NCBI RefSeq assembly: GCF_010614725.1
Contig: NZ_JAAEHL010000012.1
Location: 1-64,000 of the forward strand
Origin: Flavobacterium ajazii
GTDB taxonomy: Bacteria > Bacteroidota > Bacteroidia > Flavobacteriales > Flavobacteriaceae
Direction: 5' to 3'
Length of the DNA: 64,000 nucleotides
Every line of letters starts with the position of its first letter. Position 1 is the stretch's first letter. A model generated the notes under the pieces. That model was not told where the DNA came from and made no database searches. It saw only the letters and a list, made by a program, of their open reading frames with translations. Shown piece by piece: positions 35,201 through 44,369 of the stretch. The position numbers and the translations under genes were made by a program.

Positions 35201-36492
35201 TGAATTTTACAGCTACAATTAATTTTAGCGACGGAACTACACAAGTAATAAATAATTTGTCTGTTTCAGACTGGTATAATGGTGCAAATTATGCCATTCA
35301 GGGAATTGGACGTGTCAATACAACCAACAATAACTTAGAAGGAGACAGTACAAATCCGAAATTATATGAAGTTGTTCTGGATATTTCAGCATCCAATCAA
35401 ACCAAAACAATTAATAGTGTAAACTTTAGTTTTGCCGGAGATGCAAGTGCTGAATATGCTTCGCAAATCAGAATGTCAATTTTAGCAATCACTGCTCAAA
35501 AACCAATGCCGGCTGCTGATGTCTTAACACTGGCTGCAACAAATAGTGCTTCTCCAAAAATCACTGTAAAAGATGGTACTCTCGAATTAGCAGCTGCTTT
35601 AAACAATCAAACAATTGCTTCTACAGATGTAAACTGGACCATCGAAGAAGGGGATTCTTTTGCTACAATTGATACCAATGGTAAAGTTACCGCTACTGCA
35701 AATGGAACTGTAACGGTTAAAGCCGCGCTTAAAACTGACACCACAGTTTTTGCAGAAATAGAAATCACTATTTCAGGTCAGCAAACAGGATATTGTGATG
35801 CTTACTTTATTAATGGATGTGAAAATTTGTCTATCATAAGTGTTGCAACCTCAGGAGGAACAACCGATTTAAACAACATAACTTCAGGTTGTACAGGGAG
35901 CAATAATCTTAACGGATACAGCGACCATACTGATAAAATACTAAGGGCATCTGTAGGTAGTGAAATAACTTTCAATCTTCATTTTACCGGTTCGATGGCA
36001 ATATACACTTTTCTGTCTGTTTGGATTGACTGGAATCAGGATTTCAATTTTGATGATAGCGAAATGGTATATGTTTCACAAAGTGAAGAAGCTTCTACTT
36101 TACAATTTAAAACAACTGTTCCTGCAAATGCTGTTTTAGGACAAACCAGAATGCGTTTTAAAGCAGTTGCCGGATGGGTTGGCTCTGGTTCTTGTGGTTA
36201 TAATTCGCAAGGAGAAGTCGAAGATTATACCATAAACGTAGAAGCTAAACTTGGAACAGGTGATTTTGATAAAACATCTTATAGTATTTATCCTAACCCA
36301 ACTTCAGACTTTGCTACAATTCAAACTACAGAAACCATCAAAGAAGTTGTTGTTTACAATATGATTGGACAACAAATTTCGAAAGAGAATTCAACTGTAA
36401 TTGATCTCTCTAATGTAGGACAAGGTGTGTATATCGTTCAGGTTTTATTTGAAAATGGAACAAGTGTTATTCAAAAAATAATTAAAAAATAA
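32260..36492 (+). CDS. Giant secreted GEVED/Ig-like protein with T9SS type A sorting domain
   Basis: A signal peptide (about 1-26, ending VVFAQ) leads to a beta-propeller-like region (27-370) with repeated KFDGTxWTxL words. A first GEVED domain follows (about 385-525, YFDWNHNGSFLDAGETYY and GQAEDYTI). Next come a Big_2 Ig-like domain, two tandem copies of an unnamed domain of about 215 residues, a second Big_2 domain, and a second GEVED domain (WIDWNQDFNFDDSEMVY, GEVEDYTINV). The C-terminal type A signal is SIYPNPTSDFATIQ..VVVYNMIGQ..GVYIVQV. It should be displayed on the surface or released. Ligand unknown. A hairpin terminator follows. Confidence 0.85.
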   Translation: MMKKNYLYLLHSIILAVFLPSVVFAQVWEDVGSTTGISAAGSSFNKLVKDSDGNFYVSYYDVSVTKGSVQKFDGTSWTYLGGSPGITTQYATFNALVVKDAQNVFYSYRDGGMIVKKFDGTAWTTLPSPVSTSVTQQALAIDNSGILYAGYETANGTVKRYVNGVWEQLGTTGFGTAAVGFLNMKVGTNNKIYVSFNNNGYVHVYENDLDAPSTQAWLPVGNVINIATASNSENYNSSLAIDANNNLYLAYVSGSSSGQKLNVKKYSGTAWETLGAENFSDGRVQHISLAVTSSGTPYVVCSNWENDNYLKNYTYGFNNEAWVKIGGYVSTGQATYNSLLIDKNEDLILSFSDSGVGKTVVKKYDIETIAKYCEVKFPQNTEPITQVTFAGITNPSTETIGSSTPAYEDFTTVFGNVDLGGTYPISVSGNNDTNTVNNFANHIVAYFDWNHNGSFLDAGETYYLGYIQGNGSVSTLTGNIIVPTDALTGNTRMRIVKKYYSTTNQSIPGSCNTTGYGQAEDYTIIVHKDQVFATEVTVAVLNNETPKITTLGGTLQLVKKVLPAEATQNVTWSISSGADFASVSSSGLITAKADGSVTVKVTSVENPALYAEITIVISNQTPASTCTFSTLTLTGFNADVVAEGTGGNADTKTTAIIDAANVFYAKNFVPVNPHSSGASATAFGGGLPVNGTLTSASTQGLDFQFADYASNNALVLRNSLTNTGTLTLSTPKKAEKIYIASVAAEGDNTVTVTANFDDNTTQTFTINATDWWQTGSLSNKVITGLGRISRGASWAPLNQFDGLSQTGIYQNELVLDVANHQKTITSLKFTQTPPSNNATTTAILAVSICEAPDNTTVEGPVAITSGFNHDIIANGVGNASASTTVGFDQANTRALVSLDFKATASNAVPSYGLPADGKINSANTSGIVYQLANYSGSNALFLTPSHVGNGAANSGTLAFKTSNTGKLYVLTAAAGGGSTNLNFTATINFSDGTTQVINNLSVSDWYNGANYAIQGIGRVNTTNNNLEGDSTNPKLYEVVLDISASNQTKTINSVNFSFAGDASAEYASQIRMSILAITAQKPMPAADVLTLAATNSASPKITVKDGTLELAAALNNQTIASTDVNWTIEEGDSFATIDTNGKVTATANGTVTVKAALKTDTTVFAEIEITISGQQTGYCDAYFINGCENLSIISVATSGGTTDLNNITSGCTGSNNLNGYSDHTDKILRASVGSEITFNLHFTGSMAIYTFLSVWIDWNQDFNFDDSEMVYVSQSEEASTLQFKTTVPANAVLGQTRMRFKAVAGWVGSGSCGYNSQGEVEDYTINVEAKLGTGDFDKTSYSIYPNPTSDFATIQTTETIKEVVVYNMIGQQISKENSTVIDLSNVGQGVYIVQVLFENGTSVIQKIIKK

Positions 36493-36529
36493 GCACACAA
36501 ACCCACCTATAGAATTTTATAAGTAAGCC

Positions 36530-36565
36530 TCACAGACATCTTTTTTTGTCTGTGAAGTTTGCTTT
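36530..36565 (+). terminator. Hairpin terminator after the GEVED protein
   Basis: TCACAGAC (36530-36537) pairs with GTCTGTGA (36548-36555) around a T-rich loop, and GCTTTTT follows. It separates the GEVED gene from the following adhesin gene. Confidence 0.65.
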
Positions 36566-36611
36566 TTAAATACTAAACAGCCTTTCATCAACAGGCAAAT
36601 TTTAATTCACA

Positions 36612-39600
36612 ATGAAAAAATACGCAGTTATTCTTTTTACACTTTCGATGTTTTTATTCTCGGTAAAAACAACGGCACAATATTCAAACGAACATTATAT
36701 TGCGCCATCACCCTGGCAATACTGGAGTGACGCCAACGAACTTGTAATTACCACTATTACTCCCGGAATTGTTAATGCAACGATTTCTAAAAGTGACGGA
36801 ACCGAAATCGTTACTCTGGCTTTAACCTCATCTTTTCCTGCAATTTATCGTTTTGACGGAATTCCGATGTCAACCCCAAGAAATGCAGTAAATACCGTTT
36901 ACAACGATCGTGGTTTAATTGTAAAATGTTCTTCACCAATTGCTGTAAACGTTAGAAATATTGCTTCAGACGAAGGAAATACCGGATCTGATGATTTAGG
37001 TAATTTTATTAAAGGAAATGCCTCGCTGGTAAGTTTTGGAGACAAGGGAAAAGGAACCTCTTTTAGATTAGGATATTACAGAAACGACTATACCGGAATT
37101 TCAGGAAATGCTCCAGTTTTTTCTGTTTTAGCCATAGAAGACAATACCGATATTTTGCTGGATAATGCTACATTTAAAACCCTAAATGCCGGGCAGAGTT
37201 TTTTATTCAGTGCAAAAATAGGAGCACATTTAACTTCTAATAAAATGGTCGTTGTGAATGCCGGAGCTTATTCTGATGCTCCAGGAGGCTGTTCTGACGG
37301 AATCGTTACTCAGGTAATCCCGGATCAGTCGCTTGGAAAAAATTATGTGATCGTTAGAGGAAACGGAACCCCTGGAACTCAATTGAATTATCCTGAACAG
37401 AGTACCATTATTGCTACGCAACCTAATACCGTTGTTAAAATTACCAATTACAATGCGCAAGGTGTATTATTAGGCACTTCTACCCAAACCATTGCTGCCG
37501 AAGGCGGTTCATACACTTTTCATCACGGAGATACTAAAACTCTATACTCTTCCTCTTTTGTCGAGGCTGATAAATCGGTTATTATCTACTCTGGTTCTGC
37601 AGATTTATGTGAAGTAGATATGTCAACTGTAATTCCTGTAGGAGATTGTACAGGTTCTAACGAAATTGTTACGCAAAAATTTACTTCATATAACGGAAAT
37701 GATCTGGATGCTTTTGGATACATTGTTCTGGCAAACGCAACAGAACCCGTACTTATTAACGGATCAAACTTAGAAACCTTAACAGGAAAACAAAGAATTG
37801 CAATAGGAACAACAGGCTATTATATTATCCGATTTACAAATACAGAAGTCGGAAGTCCTGAAGTTTACAACATCTCTTCAAATGCAAAAATGACTGTCAG
37901 TATTGTACAGCAGGGAAATGGTTTTACGATGTCAGGATTCTTTTCATCATTTAATGAAACCATAACAAAGCCCGAAATTGTATCCAGTGAAAACTGCAAT
38001 ACCGTAATTTCTACACAGTCAGGTTTAGCTCCCTATCAATGGTACGTAGACGGAGTTGCTATTGCAGGGGAAACATCACAGACTCTCACTGTAAAAAACT
38101 CCGGAAATTATACTGTTACCGGAACTTTAGACTGTGGTATAACCAATCAATCCTCACCGCTAAATGTAAAGGTCTGCAGTGATTTGAGTGTTACAAAAGA
38201 AATTACCAATCTTGGTAATACAGGAAATATCACTTTTACGATTAAAGCCAAAAACAATGGCCCATTTCAAAATACAGGTGTAAAAGTGACCGATCTTCTC
38301 CCTAACGGATATGTGTTTGTTTCGGCCACAACTGTTACCGGAACTTATAATAAATCAAACGGAATCTGGAATATTGATGCATTAAGCGTCGATCAGGAAG
38401 TTACACTGCAAATAACAGCGACTGTAAACGAAAATGGAAATCATACCAATATTGCCAAAATTGAAGGTGCGAATTTTGATTCAAATCTAACTAATAATAC
38501 TGCCGAAGTTACTCCTGTCTGGAATATGAGTTTAACAAAAAAAGCACAATTACCACTTTATCATAATATTGGAGATGTAATCATTTACGATTTAGTGCTT
38601 AAAAATACCGGAAATGTTTCCATGCACAATATTTCTGTTTTAGATGCCAATGCTGATACAGGAAGTATTACACCTTCGTTTATTGCGACTTTAAATTCAG
38701 GCGAAAGCATTACTGTTAAAGCCAATCATACAGTTACTAAAGCTGATGTTACAGCTAAAAAAGTAACCAATCAGGCGACCGTTTTTGGAGAAAGTTTTAC
38801 AGACATTTTTCTAAAAGTAAATTCTGATGATCCATCGACTACGGCCTTAAGAGATGCTACAATCACGTCTGTAATTTCTGAAGCAGATTTAGTTACGGTA
38901 AAAACAGACAATCTGGAATCTTATATTGTTGATACTGATGTTACCTATACAATTACAGTTACTAACAATGGCCCCGGAAATGCTTATAATGTAAATGTTA
39001 TCGATGAAATTCCGCAGGGAATCTCAATCATGAATTGGACTGATCATTTAGGAAACCCAGGAAGTGGTAAACTTGATGTCGCTTTAAGCGAATTAAAGAA
39101 TGGTAGTTCAGCTGTTTTTAAAGTAACGGTTCATGTTCCTCAAAACTTTACAGGAAATTTAACCAATACAGCAGTTGTTACAAGTGATACCCCAGATCCT
39201 AATCCGGGTTGTACAACCTGTACAGATATTGATACCGAATATATCCCCAAAGCCGATTTGGTTACCGTAAAAACAGATAATCAGGATTATTATATACCCG
39301 GAAAAGAAGTGGTATACACTATTTCTGTTAAAAATAATGGTCCTGATTCAGCTAAAAATGTAATTGTAAATGATGCATTACCAACTGGAATTTCAGTTAT
39401 GAAATGGACAGACAATTTAGGAAACTCGGGAAATGGTGCGCTTATTTCTACAATAAACGAATTACAAAACGGAGCTTCTGTCATTTATACTGTAACGCTT
39501 ACAACACCTGAAAATTTAAAAGGAGATTTAGTAAATACTGTTGTAGTTTCAAGTGATACCTCAGACCCTAATCCGGGTTGTACAACTTGTACAGATATTG

Positions 39601-40268
39601 ATACCGAATATATCCCGAAAGCCGATTTGGTTACCGTAAAAACAGATAATCAGGATTATTATATACCCGGAAAAGAAGTAGTATACACTATTTCTGTTAA
39701 AAATAATGGCCCTGATTCAGCTAAAAATGTAATTATAAATGATGCACTGCCAGCTGGAATTTCAGTTATGAAATGGACAGACAATTTAGGAAACTCGGGA
39801 AATGGTGCGCTTACTTCTACAATAAACGAATTACAAAACGGAGCCTCTGTCATTTATACTGTAACACTTACAGCACCTGAAGATTTAAAAGGAGATTTAG
39901 TAAATACTGTTGTAGTTTCAAGCGATACTCCAGACCCTAATCCTGCTTGTGCCGAATGTACGGATACCGATTTGCAGTGTATAGCTCCAAATCCCGCTTG
40001 TACTGAATACAGTGATACTATTCCGAATGTGATTTCACCAAACGGAGATGGAAAGAATGATTTCTTTGATCTTACAGCGTTACCTCCTGTTTCAAACCTA
40101 CAAATCTTCAATCGTTTTGGGCGTGCAGTTTACGAACTTCAAAATTACAGCAATCAGTGGGAAGGACAATCCGACAAAGGTGAAAGGCTCCCTGACGGAA
40201 CTTATTACTATATCATCCATTTCAAAGATGCAAAATCAACTGCAGGATGGGTTTATATAAGCCAATAA
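36612..40268 (+). CDS. Giant T9SS type B surface protein (IgGFc-binding-like and DUF11 repeats)
   Basis: A signal peptide (1-22, VKTTAQ) is followed by HYIAPSPWQYW and an IgGFc-binding-type N-terminal domain (about 25-450) containing VRGNGTPGTQLNYPEQSTII. A short Ig-like/PKD-like spacer (QSGLAPYQWYVDG) leads to a series of DUF11/CARDB-like beta domains (about 525-1115) with NNGP, DxLPxG and LxNTVVVSSD signatures. The C-terminal gliding-motility-associated type B sorting domain (about 1135-1218) has NVISPNGDGKNDFFDL, LQIFNRFGRAVYE and LPDGTYYYII. Two of the DUF11 units are an almost exact 369-bp tandem duplication. It is probably an adhesin or gliding-type protein and is paralogous to the next gene. 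Confidence 0.87.
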   Translation: MKKYAVILFTLSMFLFSVKTTAQYSNEHYIAPSPWQYWSDANELVITTITPGIVNATISKSDGTEIVTLALTSSFPAIYRFDGIPMSTPRNAVNTVYNDRGLIVKCSSPIAVNVRNIASDEGNTGSDDLGNFIKGNASLVSFGDKGKGTSFRLGYYRNDYTGISGNAPVFSVLAIEDNTDILLDNATFKTLNAGQSFLFSAKIGAHLTSNKMVVVNAGAYSDAPGGCSDGIVTQVIPDQSLGKNYVIVRGNGTPGTQLNYPEQSTIIATQPNTVVKITNYNAQGVLLGTSTQTIAAEGGSYTFHHGDTKTLYSSSFVEADKSVIIYSGSADLCEVDMSTVIPVGDCTGSNEIVTQKFTSYNGNDLDAFGYIVLANATEPVLINGSNLETLTGKQRIAIGTTGYYIIRFTNTEVGSPEVYNISSNAKMTVSIVQQGNGFTMSGFFSSFNETITKPEIVSSENCNTVISTQSGLAPYQWYVDGVAIAGETSQTLTVKNSGNYTVTGTLDCGITNQSSPLNVKVCSDLSVTKEITNLGNTGNITFTIKAKNNGPFQNTGVKVTDLLPNGYVFVSATTVTGTYNKSNGIWNIDALSVDQEVTLQITATVNENGNHTNIAKIEGANFDSNLTNNTAEVTPVWNMSLTKKAQLPLYHNIGDVIIYDLVLKNTGNVSMHNISVLDANADTGSITPSFIATLNSGESITVKANHTVTKADVTAKKVTNQATVFGESFTDIFLKVNSDDPSTTALRDATITSVISEADLVTVKTDNLESYIVDTDVTYTITVTNNGPGNAYNVNVIDEIPQGISIMNWTDHLGNPGSGKLDVALSELKNGSSAVFKVTVHVPQNFTGNLTNTAVVTSDTPDPNPGCTTCTDIDTEYIPKADLVTVKTDNQDYYIPGKEVVYTISVKNNGPDSAKNVIVNDALPTGISVMKWTDNLGNSGNGALISTINELQNGASVIYTVTLTTPENLKGDLVNTVVVSSDTSDPNPGCTTCTDIDTEYIPKADLVTVKTDNQDYYIPGKEVVYTISVKNNGPDSAKNVIINDALPAGISVMKWTDNLGNSGNGALTSTINELQNGASVIYTVTLTAPEDLKGDLVNTVVVSSDTPDPNPACAECTDTDLQCIAPNPACTEYSDTIPNVISPNGDGKNDFFDLTALPPVSNLQIFNRFGRAVYELQNYSNQWEGQSDKGERLPDGTYYYIIHFKDAKSTAGWVYISQ
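39255..39950 (+). repeat. 369-bp tandem duplication inside the adhesin gene
   Basis: Unit 1 starts at 39255 and unit 2 at 39624, a period of 369 bases or 123 residues. They begin with the codons for DLVTVKTDNQDYYIPGKEVV. The two units differ at only a few positions (for example IVNDALPTG versus IINDALPAG). A third, more diverged unit lies upstream from about 38887. The duplication keeps frame and is recent. Confidence 0.85.
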
Positions 40269-40294
40269 TTTGAAATGTCCAGATACAAGAAAAA

Positions 40295-43200
40295 ATGCTA
40301 AAAAAAATAATAATCCCCCTTCTGTCTGCCTTCCTTTTTGGAGTCAATGCAACAGCGCAATATGCAACTAAACATTATATTGCGCCGTCGCCCTGGCAAT
40401 ATTGGAGTAATGCTAACGAAATTGTTATTTCTACAATTGCTTCGGGAACAGTAACCGTTGATTTGAAAAGAAGCAATGGAACAGCCATTACAACCCTAAC
40501 TTTAACCTCAGCAACTCCGGTTTCTTATCGATTTGCTGGAGACCCAACAACACTTGTCAGAAACCCAATCAACAGTATTGCTTCAAATCGGGGTTTGATT
40601 GTGGAGGCGACCTCACCTGTTTCTGTAAATCTGAGAAATATCGCCTCAGACACCCCAGGAACAAGTAATGCAAACATTAAAGGAAATGCTTCGCTTGTCA
40701 GTTTTGGAAACGAAGGAGTTGGTCTGGCTTTTCGATTGGGTTACTATCGAAGCAGTTATACCGGATTAGCAAACGATGCTCCTGTTTATTCTGTAATGGC
40801 TATCGAAAATGGTACAGCGATTTACCTAAACGGAACCATGACAGCACTTTTGAATGCTGGTCAAAGTCGTCTTTTTGTAGCGCCAATGGGTTCTTTATTA
40901 ACATCAGATAAACCTATAGTTGCCAATGTAGGCAGCTATGGAGATACGCCTCAGGCCTGTAACGGAAATGGAGAAGACGCTACCGTTGATCAGATTGCTC
41001 CGGTCAATATGCTTGGAAAACGTTATATGTTAGTTCGCGGTAACGGAACTCCGGGAACAAATGCTAACGATCCTGAACAAAGTACCATTATTGCTTCAGA
41101 AGCCAATACTACTGTACAAATGGTACATTTTGATGCCTCAGGAACTCAAATTGGAACCAGTACACAAGTTTTGACCAACGCAGGAAGCTATGTAACCATT
41201 CATCACGGAGATGCGCAAAATATGTATTCTTCAACCTTTGTCAATGCAGACAAACCCGTCGTAGTATATTCTGCAACAGCTGTAGACTGCGAAACCGATA
41301 TTTCAACCGTTCTTCCAATCGGGGGATGTGCCGGTTCTAAAGATATCATTACACGAAAATTCATTAGTTACAACAATACAGACCTTCCTTATTTTGGATA
41401 CACCATAGTAGAAAGTGCCACTGAACCCGTTTTTTTAAACGGATTAAATCTGGAAACTTTAACCGGAACTCCACGTGTACCCATTGGAAATACAGGTTTT
41501 TATATGCTTCGTTTTACCGATGTGAATATCGGAAAACCAACGGTAATCAATATAACTTCCAGCATGAGATTAACCACAAGTATCATTCAGCAGGGAGAAG
41601 GTTTCTCAATGTCTGGATTTTTCTCTGCTTTTAGTGATACACCTGAACCTCCCGCAAAAATAAATTCAACCAATACCTGTTCGGTCACCTTATCTACAAC
41701 TCCCGGACTTGCTCCATATCAATGGTATCTGGAAGGAATTGCAATTCCCGAAGCTACTGCTGAAAATTATGATGCCGTAAAAACAGGAAACTATACGGTA
41801 GTAGCTACAAGAGACTGCGGACTTACAGCTCCTTCTGCTCCTGTTTTTATAACTTTAACTCCATGTTCTGATTTAAAAGTAGAAAAAGAAGTAAGTGCTA
41901 TTTTGGGCAATCAGGCTACGTTTAAAATAACAGCATCCAATATCAGTACAAATGATGATACCAATGTTCGTGTTACAGACTTACTTCCGAGTGGTTATCA
42001 ATTTGTGAGTGCGGCTCCAGGTATCGGAGCTTACAATAACACCACCGGAATCTGGACGATTGGTAATTTAACAGCCGGAAGTTCTCAAACTCTGACCATT
42101 GTTGCCACTATTCTAAATACTGGAAATTTTATCAATGTTGCTACTATTTCAGGAACGAATACAGATACTGATCTTAGCAATAATACAGCGCAGGCAATCG
42201 CTCAAATAAGTGCTTTGACACTTACAAAAACAGCTCAAAAAGACGTTTATTATAATGTTGGCGAAACTATTCTTTATGACTTAGTATTAACCAATAGCGG
42301 ACAAACAAGCATCACTAATATTGTAATTTCTGATGCCAATGCCGATGCGGGAAGTATAACTCCCAATTTAATTTCGGCTTTGAATTCCGGTGAAAGTGTT
42401 ACTATTTCAGCATCGCATACCATTACTTCAGCTGATGGTGTTGCGGGATTTGTAAGCAATCAGGCAACTGTAACGGGCGAAAATGCAGGAAATACGATTA
42501 CCGTACTTTCAGATAATCCTAAAACTACGGCTATCAATGATGCAACGGTTACAACGGTTACTTTAAGTGCCGATTTGTTGGTTTCAAAAACCAACAATCA
42601 AACCATTTATGTTCCCGGAACCACTACCGTATACGATATTACAATTACCAATAATGGTCCTAGTAATGCTTTGAATGTTACGGTAAACGACCCAATTCCA
42701 GCAGGGATTACTACAATGAACTGGACTGGAAACGGAAAAAGCGGTAGTGGCAATCTAACTGATATTATTGGAAATATCCCCGTTGGAACCACAATTAGTT
42801 ATAAAGTAACAGTTGTTATTCCGGACACTTTTAGCGGAAACCTTACCAATACTGTTGCTGTATCGGGTACAATTCCGGATCCAAACCCAACTTGTACAAG
42901 CTGTACCGATATTGATACCGAATGTACTCCGCCTGCTGTACAAACCCCTACTCCAATTACGGAATGTGATGACGCTGTTGCTGATGGTTTAAAAATAGTA
43001 AACCTGACTGCCAAAAACTCCGAAATCACAAATCAGGACACACAATTACAGGTAACTTACTATTTGAATTCGACTGATTATGCAAATGAAATTCCAATTG
43101 CAAATCCTCAGAATTTTCAAACTACAATTCCGTATTCACAAACCGTAATTGCTGAAATTTCAAATGCTATTGGATGTAAAATTTTTATCGATTTACAAAT

Positions 43201-44221
43201 TCAGATTACAAAAAAACCTGAACCTGTTTCGCTTCTGCAAAAAACAATCTGTCAGGAGGATTTTTATGATCTCACCGTTTACGAACAGGAATTTTTGAAT
43301 GGACAAACCGGAAACTCAATTTACGGGTATTTTAGAAGCAGAACCAATGCTGATAATAATTCAAATGTCATTTCAAACCCTAACAATTATACTATCAATT
43401 CAAAGTCAGAATCCATTTTTATTCGAGTGGAAAATGCAACAGGATGTTTTGCAGTTGCTGAATTGCGATTAAACATTATTCCTGTAAACGGAATAATGCT
43501 TTTGGAAAGATACACGATTTGTTACGACTCAAACGGAAACTTAATTGCTCCGGCAGTTATAGATACTGAACTTTCAACAGCCGATTATACCTTTAAATGG
43601 TACAAAGACGGACAATTACAAACTTCACAAAGTTCTTCTTTTACAGCTACTCAACCAGGAAATTATACTGTAGAAGTGACCAATAGTTTCAATTGTCCTG
43701 CAAAAAATGCCAGTACCAATGTGGTTATTTCTAATGGTCCGGAAAGTTTAAAAGCTTCTGTAACTTCAGAATATTTTTCGGATAATGCAATAATCGTAGC
43801 TACTGCAACAGGCAGCGGAAAATTTGTCTATTGGCTTGACGATGGCCCCGAACAGGAATTTAACACTTTCTATAATGTAAATGCCGGAACTCATTTGGTA
43901 CATGTAAAAGATGCCGGAGGATGTGCCGGAATTTTAACGGTTGAAGTAAACGTAATTGATTATCCAAAGTTTTTCACACCAAACGGAGACGGTTATAATG
44001 ACACCTGGAATATTACAAGTCTGCGGGAACAGCAAAAATCAATCATTTACATTTTTGACCGATACGGAAAACTTTTAACCTCTATTAAACCTTCTGATTC
44101 TGGCTGGGATGGAAGATACAACGGAAATACAATGCCCGCTTCGGATTATTGGTTTAAGGTAAATTATTTTGAAAACCAGACTGAAAAAGAGTTTAGAGCC
44201 CATTTTTCATTAAAACGATAA
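40295..44221 (+). CDS. Giant T9SS type B surface protein, paralogue of the preceding gene
   Basis: Same plan as the previous protein: signal peptide (1-21, VNATAQ), HYIAPSPWQYW, the IgGFc-binding-type domain with VRGNGTPGTNANDPEQSTII, a TPGLAPYQWYLEG spacer, and DUF11-like repeats (about 525-865). It then differs, with a Cys-containing region (about 875-1130) of Ig-like and SprB-type segments (FVYWLDDGPEQEF..GTHLVHVKDAGGC). The type B sorting domain (about 1225-1308) has FFTPNGDGYNDTWNI, IYIFDRYGKLL and PASDYWFKVNY. Twenty-six bases separate it from the upstream paralogue, so they are co-transcribed. It is likely carried by the T9SS with the downstream PorP/SprF protein. Confidence 0.87.
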   Translation: MLKKIIIPLLSAFLFGVNATAQYATKHYIAPSPWQYWSNANEIVISTIASGTVTVDLKRSNGTAITTLTLTSATPVSYRFAGDPTTLVRNPINSIASNRGLIVEATSPVSVNLRNIASDTPGTSNANIKGNASLVSFGNEGVGLAFRLGYYRSSYTGLANDAPVYSVMAIENGTAIYLNGTMTALLNAGQSRLFVAPMGSLLTSDKPIVANVGSYGDTPQACNGNGEDATVDQIAPVNMLGKRYMLVRGNGTPGTNANDPEQSTIIASEANTTVQMVHFDASGTQIGTSTQVLTNAGSYVTIHHGDAQNMYSSTFVNADKPVVVYSATAVDCETDISTVLPIGGCAGSKDIITRKFISYNNTDLPYFGYTIVESATEPVFLNGLNLETLTGTPRVPIGNTGFYMLRFTDVNIGKPTVINITSSMRLTTSIIQQGEGFSMSGFFSAFSDTPEPPAKINSTNTCSVTLSTTPGLAPYQWYLEGIAIPEATAENYDAVKTGNYTVVATRDCGLTAPSAPVFITLTPCSDLKVEKEVSAILGNQATFKITASNISTNDDTNVRVTDLLPSGYQFVSAAPGIGAYNNTTGIWTIGNLTAGSSQTLTIVATILNTGNFINVATISGTNTDTDLSNNTAQAIAQISALTLTKTAQKDVYYNVGETILYDLVLTNSGQTSITNIVISDANADAGSITPNLISALNSGESVTISASHTITSADGVAGFVSNQATVTGENAGNTITVLSDNPKTTAINDATVTTVTLSADLLVSKTNNQTIYVPGTTTVYDITITNNGPSNALNVTVNDPIPAGITTMNWTGNGKSGSGNLTDIIGNIPVGTTISYKVTVVIPDTFSGNLTNTVAVSGTIPDPNPTCTSCTDIDTECTPPAVQTPTPITECDDAVADGLKIVNLTAKNSEITNQDTQLQVTYYLNSTDYANEIPIANPQNFQTTIPYSQTVIAEISNAIGCKIFIDLQIQITKKPEPVSLLQKTICQEDFYDLTVYEQEFLNGQTGNSIYGYFRSRTNADNNSNVISNPNNYTINSKSESIFIRVENATGCFAVAELRLNIIPVNGIMLLERYTICYDSNGNLIAPAVIDTELSTADYTFKWYKDGQLQTSQSSSFTATQPGNYTVEVTNSFNCPAKNASTNVVISNGPESLKASVTSEYFSDNAIIVATATGSGKFVYWLDDGPEQEFNTFYNVNAGTHLVHVKDAGGCAGILTVEVNVIDYPKFFTPNGDGYNDTWNITSLREQQKSIIYIFDRYGKLLTSIKPSDSGWDGRYNGNTMPASDYWFKVNYFENQTEKEFRAHFSLKR

Positions 44222-44345
44222 AAAAAATCAATTTCAATGACAATGGCAATAGCAATAGCAAATTTCAATAGCAATGAGAATATCAATTTCAATATAAATG
44301 GCAATTCAATGGCAATGCTTTGTTTGAATGAGAATTATTGCAAAA
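44222..44345. repeat. CAAT-word simple repeat tract
   Basis: The gap before the PorP/SprF gene consists of CAATTTCAATGACAATGGCAA-like words (CAATGG, CAATAG, CAATTT) in an irregular array, richest at 44228-44325. It is non-coding and resembles the other word-like tracts in spirit but with a different spelling. Confidence 0.5.
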
Positions 44346-44369
44346 TGAAGAATTATTAAAGATAAAAAC

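Noticed and set aside
44222..44345. Coding potential or small RNA in the CAAT-word tract
   Set aside because: The tract is low-complexity repeat with no start codon context, stable hairpin or promoter box.
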